Assembly (NCBI GenBank): GCA_948567375.1
Contig: OX419757.1
Location: 682,001-746,000 of the forward strand
DNA: 64,000 nt
From: Lunularia cruciata
Lineage: Eukaryota > Streptophyta > Marchantiopsida > Lunulariales > Lunulariaceae
Direction of reading: 5' to 3'
Shown here: positions 10,484-20,965 of the stretch, piece by piece
Layout: every line of letters starts with the position of its first letter
Position numbering within the stretch: the first letter of the stretch is position 1
The notes under the pieces: model-generated
What the model saw: the letters and a program-made list of their open reading frames with translations, nothing else
Told to the model about the DNA's origin: nothing
Databases searched by the model: none
Program-made: the position numbers and the translations under genes

Positions 10484-10956
10484 TGTAAGAGACTGAAACC
10501 AAGGAGAGAAATAGGAGAATGGAAGATCACTGGGATGCTTGAGTGTGGGAAATTCCAAATGCCTAGCATGAGCTTTAGCTTTGGTATTTATAGGGGGTAT
10601 ACAAGGCTCTTGAGAAGCTTCTCAAGAAGCTTCTTTGAGCCACATTCTTGGAATGCAAGCCAAGTTAACCAAGAAGCTTCTCTAGAAGCTTCCTTCTAGA
10701 AGTTGCCTACTTGGCATGCAAGCTAAGCTAGTTGAAAGCTTCTAGAAGCTATCTACTTGAGGTGCAAGCTAAGCCAGCCGAGAAACTTCCCAAGAAGATT
10801 CCTCTTAGAGGTTACCACTTGCCATGCATGTTACGCAATGTTTGGGAGGGTACCAAGTAGCTTCCTAGATACTTCTAGAGTATTCTAGATTAATTTGGCC
10901 CATTTACTACTTTTTTAACCTTGACTTACTTTGTCGCTAAACTCCATTTTGTTATA
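10484..10956 (-). repeat. Element D 3' LTR (left in window)
   Basis: Starts TGTAAGAGAC, ends TTGTTATA (the final CA lost to mutation). It holds the AAGCTTCT/AGAAGCTT repeat series (10610-10800, for example TTCTCTAGAAGCTTCC) and a minus-strand TATAAATA at 10585-10592. Confidence 0.9.
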
Positions 10957-10961
10957 TATTC

Positions 10962-11719
10962 TCCATAATCTTCCAAGAATAGTAGAAATCTTAAGAAAAA
11001 TATAGAAGAGAAAACACATGTTTTACACTCAAACTCCAGTGCTCCAATGGAGCACCTTTATTATATTATATAGCAAAGAGGACACCAACGAAGGAACCTC
11101 TACCCTTGGATTGGATTGGATTCATGGATTGATGATATGTCAGCAAGTTCTACCCTTAGAATAGTTGCATGTATGGGTGACATGTTGGTTCTGAACTTGT
11201 CTGGTTGGTCAAACCCTCTTTAACCTAAAAGAATCTTTAAGGAATTTTCATGTAAGAATCTCCAAATTGCATGGGCAAGGTACCTTTGAAAGCTCTTGAT
11301 GAGACAAACTAGGGAGAGGGAGGCCAACTTTTCTTCCATTGAAGAGGAGGGGGATTTGCATATTTTTGAGGCCTAATTCATCTGCTTAGGTCTCCAAAAT
11401 TGGCTTTGAAGTTTTTAGGGTATTTTTGTCTCATGCTCTATTAGTAGAAGTACTATTATGGTGACACCTTTATCAGATCTACCTAGCTCATCATACATAA
11501 CATCCTTCTAGATGTTACAAAGCTAAGTTTTCCATTTAGATAATGTCTAGCTTTTGGTGTTACAAATTTAGACTATATTCAATTCTTGCTCTTTTAGTAA
11601 AAGTACTATTTTGGTGACACCTATATCTAATCTACCTAGCCCATCATGCATAACATCCTTCCAGATGTTACCAATCCAATTTTCACCTCTTGATGATATG
11701 TCTAGTTATGGGTATTGCA
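10962..11719 (-). mobile_element. Solo LTR of the A family inside element D
   Basis: The reverse complement starts TGCAATACCCATAACTAG and follows the A-family LTRs at 47458-48060 and 48830-49464 through to AGAGAAAACAC and CCAAG near 10990. No A-family internal sequence is attached, so this is a solo LTR. It is longer than the other two because a segment beginning AGTACTATT.TGGTGACACC (about 11447-11519) is repeated at about 11598-11670. A target duplication (TTCTC/TTCCT) is only approximate. Confidence 0.7.
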
Positions 11720-11819
11720 TTCCTCCACCACTAGTTGGTGATGTCCTTATCGCTAGTGAAGCTTCAAACTCATGGATTGCCATTTGTGCATTCTACAAAT
11801 GAGAGAGAGGCTCCCAGGG

Positions 11820-11960
11820 GGTATCATGAAGGGGATGCCTTGTCTAGAGGACTTTGTACTTGGTATGTTGTCTAAGGCCTCATTGAATGTGGTGACGTAC
11901 AAGGATCCAATCAACTTCATACTCTTCATGATCATTAATAGGGACGGGAGGAGAAGAAGG
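11820..11960 (-). pseudogene. Chromodomain region of element D
   Basis: On the minus strand INDHEEYEVDWILVRHHIQ is followed, in another frame, by remains of the YKV-x-x-x-GIPFMIP segment at the same distance as in element B. This marks the end of pol. It is broken by frameshifts and base changes. Confidence 0.6.
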
Positions 11961-12081
11961 AGGTTTTATATGAGAGGAAAAAGAAGATGGATTAAGAACA
12001 AAGGCTTTGAACTTGGAAATATGAAAGACATGGTGGATACGCATATGACAAGGCAAATCAATAAGCAATAGGAGACATGAT

Positions 12082-12780
12082 TTAGGTGACATCAAAGTCT
12101 CCTATCCAATGATGAACAAGTTTACATACTTGGGTATCAAGTGGGAGGGGTACACTACTAGATGAGAGCATGACCTTATCATCAACTTGAAAGGTGAGAT
12201 AATGGCAATAGTGGTCTGCATATTGTTTTTGATGATTTTGAGCAATAAGGAAATGAGATTTAGCTTGTTGGAGGGATTGAGATATAGTGGTCAAGAAGGT
12301 AGAAGTATGAGGGACATGAGAGGGAGGAAGAGCAAGAAGAGATTCTAGAACAAGTGAATCTTGGCCAAAATTCAGGAAGAAAGGAGAGAATCCGGTGCTT
12401 GCATGTTTAGAATTATTGTATGTAAAATTTGTAATTATAAGACATTCATCCAAATTGGTATGGTAGACATTGAAGGTACGAGGTATATCCCCCAAGGTGC
12501 AATTTTTATGTTCAGTTTGTCCATCAGTTTGAGGATGATAGGCAGTGGACAAAGCAAGCCTGGTGCAAAGTATATAGAAGAGTGCTTGCCAAATTTTCCA
12601 ATAAATCAAGGATCACGATTGAAGATGAATACATGAGGCATCCCATGATGCTTGAAGACAATGTCAAAGTAGATCTACACCAACATTAGAGCATCTACAA
12701 TATCAAAGGTTGGTGCCCAATAGATTTGCTTACTAAGCTTATCTACAAACACCACTATTGTTGTGTGACCTATCTTGGGC
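12082..12780 (-). pseudogene. Integrase of element D
   Basis: A 175-codon minus-strand frame (12609-12082) has TAYHPQTDGQTEHKN with the catalytic Glu retained (unlike B and C), NNSKHASTGFSPFFLNFG, and VDDKVMLSSSSVPLPLDTQ plus the WIGDFDVT version of the GPF module. The first part of the core lies upstream in other frames (to about 12780). The copy is inactive because the start of the domain is broken. Confidence 0.8.
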
Positions 12781-12994
12781 AAGGATCTAATGAGATCCAA
12801 GCTCACGTATTCCCATCAAGCAAATAGAATGGGGAGTGGTTGAAGGAGTTCACTCGGTTTTAGGTTGCAAGCCTTGTTATGTTGGCAACTTTCATATGAT
12901 TGGACAAACTCTCAAATATCTCATGCCTTGTTGGGCCACCATCATTGGCGTTTAGGGGTACCCAAGGTCTTATCCACACCCATGTGACCAGTGA

Positions 12995-14560
12995 TTATTC
13001 ATGGGCTTTCTGGAGGTGCCCAAGTTGGAGATCACTCTTGGCTAGAATATATATTTGGTCCTCATAGAATAGAAGGTCTTTGTTGATGGAGAAGGTGGTG
13101 TACTCCTTGTTGCATGTTTTAAGACAACCTTGTACCATTTGAAAGAAAGGATCTTGTTGTAGAGTTGTACAAAACTCAATTTGGACCTTGGAGTCGATTG
13201 GCACCGTCATAATTGCGATTCTGATGAGAGGAAGAGACTTCAGATCAGGTCATTGTGATAGGCCATTGAGGATGACATGTAACCAATCGGTTTTATACTC
13301 AAGTTTGATGTCAAACAATTGGAGTTGCTACTCCCATTGATGATGTCAAGTCTTCATGTGTTCAAAATGTAATGTTTGCAACAAGGGTTTATGATTAGTT
13401 TGCATGATCATCTATTTCCCAAGAGATAATTCCTCCATACCTTAGTGACATGTACCATTGCTAATTATTCTCAATCTCATGCAAAGTAATTCCTTTCTGT
13501 GATATTTAAGCGGTGAGACACAAAGGAATGGGATATAACCCATCTAGGAATTCCTATTGCAATACAACTTTGATGGCAAAGTTAGAAGTATTGAAGTCAA
13601 CCACACAAGATAGTTGAAAATCATATGGTTGAAGAATGGGTCTTGAAGACACCATATGTTTCAACTTCTAGAATTCTTCTTAATGCTTGGTGGTCCATTG
13701 AAAGCTTGAGTTTTTCTCCAAGAAGTTGGTCAATGGTGTTACCACATGCACATAATAATGGATGAGCCATTAGTAAAAAATTGCCAATCTATTAAATGCT
13801 CACACCTCTATGGCATCCTTTGGAGTAGGCCAATCAGTAATGGCCTTGATTTTATCCTCTTCCATCTTGATGATTCCTTCTGATGAGATCTTGTGACCAA
13901 AGAAGGTAACTTCTTTTTGCCAAAAGGTACACTTGACTTCTTGCAATAAAACTTCCATTGACATAGTTGCCTTAGGACTGCTTACACAAGATTGCATGTT
14001 GTACACTCTTCTTGCTATAGATTAAAATGTCATCCAAGAACACCACCACGTATCAATCCAATAGTCCATCCAACACCCAATGCATCTGATCCATGAAGAC
14101 TATTGGAGCATTAGTAAGCCCAAAAGGTATAACTCTCCACTCAAAATACCCATACCTTTTATGGAAAGTAGTCTTTTGCACATCCTTCCTATCAATGAGG
14201 ATTTGCCAATAGTCGTTGCAAAGATCTAACTTGGAGAAGTATCATTCTCCATTCAATTGATTGAGCAAATCATCAATTTAAGACAAGGGATATGCATTCT
14301 TCACTATTTATTTATCAGTATTAATATCAATATCATTATTATAGTATTATTATCAATATAGAATTGAAATCCTCCATCATTCTTTCAAACAAATAATACC
14401 GGTGCTCCCCAAGGAGATGTACCATGTCATATGAAATATTTCTCCAATAACTCCGTAAGTGTTGTTTGCAACTCCTCCAACTCCTTTGGTGAGAGCCAAT
14501 AGATTGGTCTACTCATTGACAATAACTCAATCTTGAAGGGCATACCACAATCAAAGGGCA
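12995..14560 (-). pseudogene. Reverse transcriptase/RNase H region of element D
   Basis: Fragments in three frames match element B: FFGHKISSEGIIKMEEDKI (14006-13800), the RNase H segment near 13600-13380, and the linker before integrase (13210-12995). Between 14310 and 14350 a short ATTATTATCAATA-type expansion interrupts the region. Confidence 0.75.
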
Positions 14561-14659
14561 ATTTTTGACAAATAATTCAAAAACATGTTTGTAAACTCTT
14601 CAACTATTTGATCAACCATTGCTTGATGAGCCTCTTCAGATTCACCTTATGCAATTGAC

Positions 14660-14910
14660 TTGATCTACACCGCAAAAACATACTTATCTTCCTCCAAAGC
14701 TTACTCTATAGTTGCTTCACTAACAAACTTCTCATCTAGGGACTTATCTTCTTTCAAAGCTTGCTTTATGGTTGCTTTCTTGATAAACTTCCCATCTTGG
14801 GATCTATCTTCCTTCAAAGCTTGCTCTATGGCTATTTTCTTGAAAAACTTCCCATCTTGGGACTTATCTTCCTTCAAAGCTTACTCTATGGCTACTTTCT
14901 AGACAAAATT
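14660..14910 (-). repeat. Short tandem repeat in the protease-RT linker of element D
   Basis: About four copies of a roughly 60-bp unit (CTTCCTCCAAAGCTTACTCT, GTTGC, then AACTTCCCATCTTGGGACT). Element B has about three copies of the same unit at 4210-4390. The repeat number varies between family members, pointing to slippage in a non-catalytic linker. Confidence 0.75.
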
Positions 14911-15029
14911 CTAATCTTGGGATTGACTATTCTTAGGTGTCGTACTCAAAGGTACCAAACAACCTAATTGGAAATTCTTACATTGGTGTTGTACTTGAAT
15001 TTATTTCGAGTCTAAACAAATTGAACCTT

Positions 15030-15034
15030 ATGAT
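15030..15034. repeat. Left target-site duplication of element C (ATGAT)
   Basis: ATGAT precedes the LTR start TGTAATGATATGG and is repeated exactly at 18954-18958. Confidence 0.9.
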
Positions 15035-15443
15035 TGTAATGATATGGACTTTAGCGACAAATTTAGTAGGGTTAACAAAGTAGCAAATAAGACAAATTAG
15101 CTTAGAATATTCTAAAGTATCTAGGAAGCTTCTTGGGAGCTTCCGGCTAGCTTAACTTGTACCTAAAGTATGTAGCTTCTAGAAGTTGCCAACTAGCTTA
15201 GCTTGCATGCCAAGTAAGTGGCTTCTAGAAGGAAGCTTCTTGAGAAGCTTCCTAGTTAACTTGGCTTGCAGTCCAAGAAAGCAATTCAAGGAAGCTTCTT
15301 GAGAAGCTTCTCATGAGCCTTGTATGATGATTATAAATACTAGATCCAAACCTCTTGCTAGGCATTCAGAGTTTATCCACATTCAAGTGTCCCAATGTGA
15401 TCTTCCATTCTCCTATTTCTCTCCTCGGTTTGGGTCTTTTACA
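15035..15443 (+). repeat. Element C 5' LTR
   Basis: Starts TGTAATGATATGG, ends GGGTCTTTTACA. It carries the AAGCTTCTTGAGAAGCTTCC repeat series (15128-15312), then TATAAATA at 15332-15339, about 100 bp before the LTR end. Confidence 0.92.
15235..15339 (+). promoter_or_regulatory. HSE-like modules followed by TATA box, element C 5' LTR
   Basis: GGAAGCTTCTTGAGAAGCTTCC occurs around 15232-15252, with a second similar block near 15291-15312 (AAGCTTCTTGAGAAGCTTCT), then TATAAATA at 15332-15339. The GAAnnTTC halves are separated by TTGA, which matches a gapped rather than perfect heat-shock element. Promoter role is inferred. Confidence 0.55.
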
Positions 15444-15460
15444 TTGGTATCAGAGCAAGA
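15444..15460 (+). other. Primer-binding site of element C
   Basis: TTGGTATCAGAGCAAG follows the 5' LTR by one base: the canonical complement of the plant initiator tRNA-Met 3' end. Confidence 0.92.
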
Positions 15461-15699
15461 ATGGAATGGATAGAATTTATGGACCACCAAACCATTAAGA
15501 TTTTTGTGTCCAAGTACTGCCCAAGCACCATTTCACAGAATTCATCACCTCACACTTTGGGCAAAACTTTTTACATATGATTACTTTGTCCAAGGAACCT
15601 TTGATACTCCTAGTTGTAACTTATGGAGAACGGTGGACGTGTTGCATTTACATTTTAATAAATTATATCAGTTAGAAATAGTGTGTTAGAGTTATAGTC

Positions 15700-16640
15700 A
15701 TGGCGGTGATGCCCGAAGTTATCCTTGCTATGCAGCAACAAATCAAGCACCTTACTCGATTATTGGATGAACGAGATCATCAATGACTAGAGCAAGTGGA
15801 GAGAGTTCCAATTCAAGAAGGAGAAGAGCGGATCAGATTTCCAAAGACAAAGGTGTTTGAAGGAAAGAACCTTTCGTGTGCAATAGAAAATTTTGTGTTT
15901 GATTGTGAATAATATTTTGAAGCAAAAAATCCTCAAGATGCAAGATGAACAGAAGCAAATCCTCTTGGCTTCCAGCCAATTGGATGGCGTAGCAAAACTT
16001 TGGTGGCAATTCCGAGTGGAGCGAGCTGAACAACAAATTGTGGCACCAATCTTGACATGGATAGAATTCAAGCACACAATACTTGGTCAAGTTTAAACTA
16101 TCAACACTACACAAGCCACACAAGATAGGTTGGCGGAGTTGAAGCAGATTGGCTTTGTAAGGAGCTACCTCATACAATTCCAGAACATTATCATGCAAAT
16201 TCCAGATATACAAGAAGGAGAGGTTTTGGATCGATTTGTCAGGGGGTTGAAGTCACGAACCAAGTTGGAAGTAACCATGAGAGAGTCACAAAATGTGGAA
16301 GAGGCCATGCAAATAGCTGAGCGCTTGGCTATGACAACTTGGTCTCAACCTCAACCTACATAGAACCTACCAGTACAATTCACACGGGTGGAGGAACCGG
16401 CACCAATGGAGATTGATGTTGTCTAAAGGAGACCACTAGGTATAGCAGATAGGGAAAGATTACAACAAAATGGTGGTTGTTTTTATTGTTGCCAAGTTGG
16501 ACATCGTATTGGTGAATGTCCGCTAAGGAATGGATGACCTTGACAAATTGCCCATATAGAGTCTGTGAAGCACATTGATCAGGGAAACAAGGAATCCCAA
16601 TAGGAGATTTTGAGCTGCATGCTAGGAACTTGATTAGTTC
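15700..16640 (+). pseudogene. gag of element C
   Basis: Begins at ATG 15700 (MAVMPEVILAMQQQIKHL). The capsid-like region at 16130-16363 has MAELKQIGFVRSYLIQFQN and LDRFVRGLKSRTKLEV. The zinc knuckle CFYCCQVGHRIGEC lies at 16478-16519. TGA and TAG codons (for example at 15784 and 16096) interrupt it. Confidence 0.85.
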
Positions 16641-16689
16641 CAATGGGATTGAAAGCTCAACCGATGCAAGTTTGCTTCACTTGCAAGGT

Positions 16690-17040
16690 ATGATATCTAA
16701 TTGGGGTTGTAGGATTTTGGTTGACTCAAGGAGTTTAGAGAATTGAATGTCAATGCAATTTGCAAAGGAATTACTCTGCTCGAGATTGGGAACAACTTGC
16801 AATAGTATATGCTACCAAGGTATGGAGGCATTATCTCTTGGGGAAACAAGTGATCATTTGAATTGATCACAAACCATTATTGCAGACCTTACACTTGGAA
16901 CACATGAAGAGTAGACATCATCAATGGGAGGAGCAACTCCAATTGTTTGATATCAAACTTGAGTACAAACTAGGTTGGTTCTATGTCATTCTTGATGCTC
17001 TATCAAGACGACCTCATTTGAAGTCTCTTCTTCCCATCAC
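16690..17040 (+). pseudogene. Protease to RNase H fusion at the internal deletion of element C
   Basis: Protease wording (RILVDS, then MQFAKEL) runs at about 16770 into RNase H wording (SARDWEQLAIVYATKVWRHYL). In element B these two points lie about 1.7 kb apart, and both carry a similar AAAG-GAAATT stretch, so short homology probably served the deletion. RNase H continues with DHKPLLQTLHLEHMKSR to about 17010. Confidence 0.85.
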
Positions 17041-17239
17041 GATGGCAATTATGATGGTGTCAATTGACTCCAAGGTCCAAAATGAGTTTTTGTCAACTGT
17101 ACAACAAGATCTTATTTTCCAAATGGTACATGGTTGTCTAACAACAGGTGACAAGGAGTACAACACCTTCTCCTTCAAGGAAGGCCTTTTATTCCATGAA
17201 GACTGGATCTACATTCCAACCAAAGGTGACCTCCGACTT

Positions 17240-18180
17240 ATACGCCTTCAAGAAGCCCATGGCTTACCAATTGCTGGTCACATAGGTGTGGATAAGACTT
17301 TGGGTACCCTTCAGCGCCAATGGTGGTGGCCCAATATGACACGAGATGTTAAGGATCCGATCGTGTGAGAGTTGCCAACGCAACAAGGCTAGTAACCAAA
17401 AACCGAGTGGACTCCTTCAACCACTTCCCATTCCATCTACTCATAAGGAACATATGAGCTTAGATCTCATCACCTCCTTGCCCAAGACACAGTGAGGTCA
17501 CACAACAATTGTGGTGTTTTTGGATAAGCTTAACAAGCAAATCTATTTGGCACCTACAATAGATACTATGGATGCTCCAACCTTGGTGCAAATCCTTTTT
17601 GACAATACCTTCAAGTATCATAAGATGCCACATGTACTCATCTCCGACTCCGATCCTTGATTTACCGGGAAGTTTTGGCAAACACTTTTCCAGATACTCG
17701 GCACCAAGCTTACTTTGTCCATGGCCTACCATCCTCAAACTGATGGAAAAACCAAACGTGAAAATTGTACATTAGATGATATGCTATGTGCTTTTGTCAA
17801 TGTCCACCATACCAATTGGGATGAATGTCTTGCTGCTGCAAAATTTACCTACAATAATTCCAAACAGGCAAGCACCAGATTTTCTCCTTTCTTTCTCAAT
17901 TTTGGCCAAGATCCATTTGTTCCAAATTCTCTTCTTGCTCCCCTTTCATCTCAGGTTCCTCATACTTCAACCTTCATGACCATTATATCCCAATCTCTCT
18001 AACAAGCCAAATCTCACCTCCTTGTTGCTCAAAATCATCAAAAACAATATGCAGACCACCATTGTCGTGATCCCTTGAAGTCAATGATAAAGTCATGCTA
18101 TCCTCTAGTAACCTCCCTCTCCCAATTGATACCCAAGTTTGCAAACTTGCCCCTAATTGGATAGGATCCTTTGATGTCAC
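17240..18180 (+). pseudogene. Integrase of element C
   Basis: Zinc-binding start GHIGVDKTLGTLQRQWWWP near 17280. Core with DLITSLP, ISDSDP-stop-FTGKFW and AYHPQTDGKTKRENC (17460-17800): the position of the catalytic Glu is Lys, as in element B. Core end FSPFFLNFGQDPFVP follows, then the C-terminal module to about 18180. Several in-frame stops. Confidence 0.85.
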
Positions 18181-18329
18181 CCAAATTGTCTCTCATGTTG
18201 CTTATTGACTTGCCTTGCCTTGTCATATGCGTATCCATCCTATCTTTCATGTTTCCATGTTAAAACTCTTTGTTCCTAGCCCTCTTCTTTTTGCTCTTGA
18301 GTCCAACCTCCCCCTCCTCCTATCCCTAT

Positions 18330-18465
18330 CAATGATCATGAGGAGTACAAAGTTGATCATATCCTTGCACGTTGCCATATTCAACAAGGCCATTGACAAT
18401 ATATGGAGTACAAGGTCGTTTAGAAAGTGTATCCTCTTCATGATGCCACATGGAAACCTCTTTCT
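18330..18465 (+). pseudogene. Chromodomain of element C
   Basis: DHEEYKVDHILARCH, a spacer, then EYKVV-stop-KVYP and HDATWKP. The landmarks of a chromodomain are present, with two stops where element B has Arg and Trp. Confidence 0.75.
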
Positions 18466-18529
18466 CACCTCCAAAATGCACAAACTGCCATCCAAGAGTT
18501 TGAAGCTTCACTTGCAACAAGGACGCCAC

Positions 18530-18548
18530 CAACAAGTGGTGGGGAATA
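18530..18548 (+). other. Polypurine tract of element C
   Basis: AAGTGGTGGGGAATA immediately precedes the 3' LTR at 18549. Confidence 0.8.
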
Positions 18549-18953
18549 TGTAACAATATGGAGTTTAACAACAAATTTAGTAGGGCTAACGAAGTAGCAA
18601 ATAAGACAAATTAGCTTAAAATATTCCAAAAGTATCTAGGAAGCTTCTTGGGAGCTTTTGGCTAGCTTAGCTTGTACCCGAAGTAAGCAACTGCTAGAAG
18701 TTGTCCACTAGCTTAGCTTGCATGCCAAGTAAACGGTTTCTAAAAGGAAGCTTCTTGAGAAGCTTCCCAATTAACTTGGCTTGCACTCCAAGCAACTCAA
18801 GGAAGCTTCTTGAGAAGCTTCTGATGAGCCTTGTATGATGATTATAAATACTAGAGCCAAACCTCTTGCTAGGCATTCAGAGTTTATCCACATTTAGGTG
18901 TCCCAATGTGATCTTCCATTCTCCTATTCTCTCCTTGGTTTGGGTCTTTTACA
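18549..18953 (+). repeat. Element C 3' LTR
   Basis: 405 bp, TGTAACAATATGG to TCTTTTACA. It contains the same AAGCTTCTTGAGAAGCTTC repeat blocks and TATAAATA at 18843-18850. Confidence 0.92.
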
Positions 18954-18958
18954 ATGAT
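18954..18958. repeat. Right target-site duplication of element C (ATGAT)
   Basis: Exact copy of 15030-15034. The protease frame of element D continues directly after it. Confidence 0.9.
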
Positions 18959-19284
18959 GTTTCAAGCCAAGGTAAACCCAAAATGACATCATAGTATAGA
19001 GGTGCCACTACAAACCTCATAAACTCCAAATACTCCTTCCTAATCCTAAATGTAATAGGATGTGAGGTACAAAATGCAAAATCTTTTCTACCATCCACCA
19101 TCATCAATCTACATCTAATTATTGGCTTGATAGGAATATGTAATCCTTTTGCTAATTGCATGGATATGCAATTCTTTGAACTTTCAAGATCAACCAAAAT
19201 CCTACAATCATGATCAGATATCATACCTTGCAAGTGAAGCAAACTTGCATAGGTCGAGCCTTCAATCTCATTATAATTAATCAA
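18959..19284 (-). pseudogene. Aspartic protease of element D
   Basis: A frame of about 110 codons matches the protease of element B (SLLHLQGMIS, CRILVDLESSKNC, YDVILGLPWL). The catalytic D-S-G reads D-L-E, so the active site is destroyed. The frame is cut at its C-terminal side by the insertion of element C. Confidence 0.8.
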
Positions 19285-19359
19285 GTTCCCAATAGGTGGC
19301 TCAAAATTTCCTATTGGAATTCCTTGTTTCTTTGATCATTCTGCTCTACAAACTCCATC

Positions 19360-20219
19360 TAGGTGAATTGTCAAGATCACACATTCTTGAGTGGACATTC
19401 AACAATGCAATGTCCAATTTGGCAACAATAGAAACAACCATTATTTTGTCACAATTTTTCTCTATCTTTGGTGCCAAGTGGTCTTCATTGAATGACATCA
19501 ATCTCCATTGGTGTTGGCTCTCTCACCCATGTGTAGTGTATAGGTAGGTTCTGTGGAGGTCGAGGTCAAGACCAAGTTGCTACAACCAAGGAATCACAAT
19601 GTTTGGCCAACCACATGGCTTCCTCCAAGTGTTGTGGCTCTTGCATAGTTACATCTAGTTTGGTGTGTGACTTCAAGCCCTTCACAAATCAATCCAAAGC
19701 TTCACCTTCTAGTATATCTAGGATTTGCATGATGGTGTTTTGGATTGCGTGATTTAACTTCTTATTGAGCCAATATGCCAACCTATCTTGTGTAGCTCAT
19801 GTGGCATGTATAGCTTGGAATTGACCAATTATTGCACTCTTGAATTCTACCCAAGTCAAGAGTGGTGTAACAAATTGCTGTTCAACTTGCCGAAATTGCC
19901 ACCATAGCTTTGCTACTCCATCCAATTGGTTGGAAGCCAAGAGAATCTATTTCCATTTTTTTTATCTAGAATTTCCATTTATCTTGAAGATTGGTTGCTT
20001 CAAAATAACATTTACAGTCAAATACAAACTTCTCCACTGCACCTTGAAGATTCTTGCCTTCAAATACCTTGGTTTTGGAAATCAGATTTAGTCTTCTCCT
20101 TCTCTAATTGGTATTCTTTCTACGTGCTCTTGTTGTTGATGGTCTTGTTCATTTAACAATCAAGTTAGGTGCTCAATTTGTTGTTGCATAGCAATGATAA
20201 CCTCAAGCAGTGCCATCAT
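19360..20219 (-). pseudogene. gag of element D
   Basis: Start near 20219 (MMALLEVIIAMQQQIEHL on the minus strand). Capsid-like wording and the zinc-knuckle region (about 19440-19390) parallel element B throughout, with deletions and stops such as the loss around 19780. Confidence 0.75.
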
Positions 20220-20490
20220 GGCTACTACTCTATCACACTACTCCCAATTTATCTAATTTATTAGCACATAAATACAACATATCCATTGTTCTCCATAAGT
20301 TACAATTGGAAGTACCAAGGGTTCCTTAGACAAGGTGATCGTATTCAAAAAATTTGGCCCAAAGCATGAGGTGATGAATTGTGTGAAATGATGTTTGGGT
20401 AATACTCAGGCACAAAATTTCTAATGGTTTGGCAAAAATGGATTTGGTGGTCTATAAATTCCATCCATTGCATTCTTGCTCTAATACCAA

Positions 20491-20965
20491 TGTAAAAGAC
20501 CAAGATTGAGGAGAGAAATAGGAGAATGGAATATCACATTGGGATACTTGAGTGTGTTGAAGACCAAATGCCTAACACAAGCTTTGGTTTTGATATTCAT
20601 AAGGAGCATGCAAGGCTCTTGAGAAGCTTCTCAAGAAGCTTCCTTGAACCGCTTTCTTGGAATGCAAACCAAGTTAACTAAGAAGCTTCTCAAGAAACTT
20701 TCTCCTAGAAGCCGGCTATTTGGCATGCAAGCTAAGCTAGTTAGAAGCTTCTAGAAGCTACCTACTTGGGATGCAAACTAAGCTAGCTGGAGAAGCTTCC
20801 CAAGAAGCTTCCTCCTAGAAGTTACAACTTGGCATGCACATTATCCACTACTTGGGAGGGTACCAAGTAGCTTCTTAGATACTTCTAGATATTTTAGGCT
20901 AATTTGGACCATTTGCTACTTTGTTAGCCTTGACTAACTTTGTTGTTAAACTCCAAATTGTTACA
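20491..20965 (-). repeat. Element D 5' LTR (right in window)
   Basis: TGTAAAAGAC to TTGTTACA, about 475 bp. It has the AAGCTTCT/AGAAGCTT repeats (20610-20820). The TATA box position reads TTATGAATATC on the minus strand, a mutated TATAAATA, so this LTR probably lost promoter strength. A primer-binding-site remnant TTGGTATTAGAGCAAG precedes it at 20475-20490. Confidence 0.9.

Larger units (their letters stand above)
15035..18953 (+). mobile_element. Element C: Ty3/gypsy chromovirus with the reverse transcriptase deleted
   Basis: LTRs of 409 and 405 bp (15035-15443, 18549-18953), a primer-binding site, a polypurine tract and a 5-bp target duplication delimit the element. Internal order: gag (ATG 15700), zinc knuckle (16478-16519), start of protease, then an abrupt jump at about 16770 into RNase H, followed by integrase and chromodomain. 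The internal region is 3105 bp against 4797 bp in element B, so about 1.7 kb covering the protease end and all of reverse transcriptase is missing. It is nested in element D in the opposite orientation. Confidence 0.92.
10484..20965 (-). mobile_element. Element D: Ty3/gypsy chromovirus, minus strand, carrying two later insertions
   Basis: LTRs of about 473 and 475 bp (10484-10956, 20491-20965) enclose a minus-strand internal region related to B and C: gag with start near 20219, zinc-knuckle region (about 19390-19440), protease (19284-18959), reverse transcriptase and RNase H (about 14560-13300), integrase (13210-12082) and a chromodomain region (about 11960-11820). Two elements landed in it: element C at 15035-18953 and a solo A-family LTR at about 10962-11719. 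All frames are broken. Its LTRs are about 45 bp longer than those of B, so it is a sister subfamily. Confidence 0.9.
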
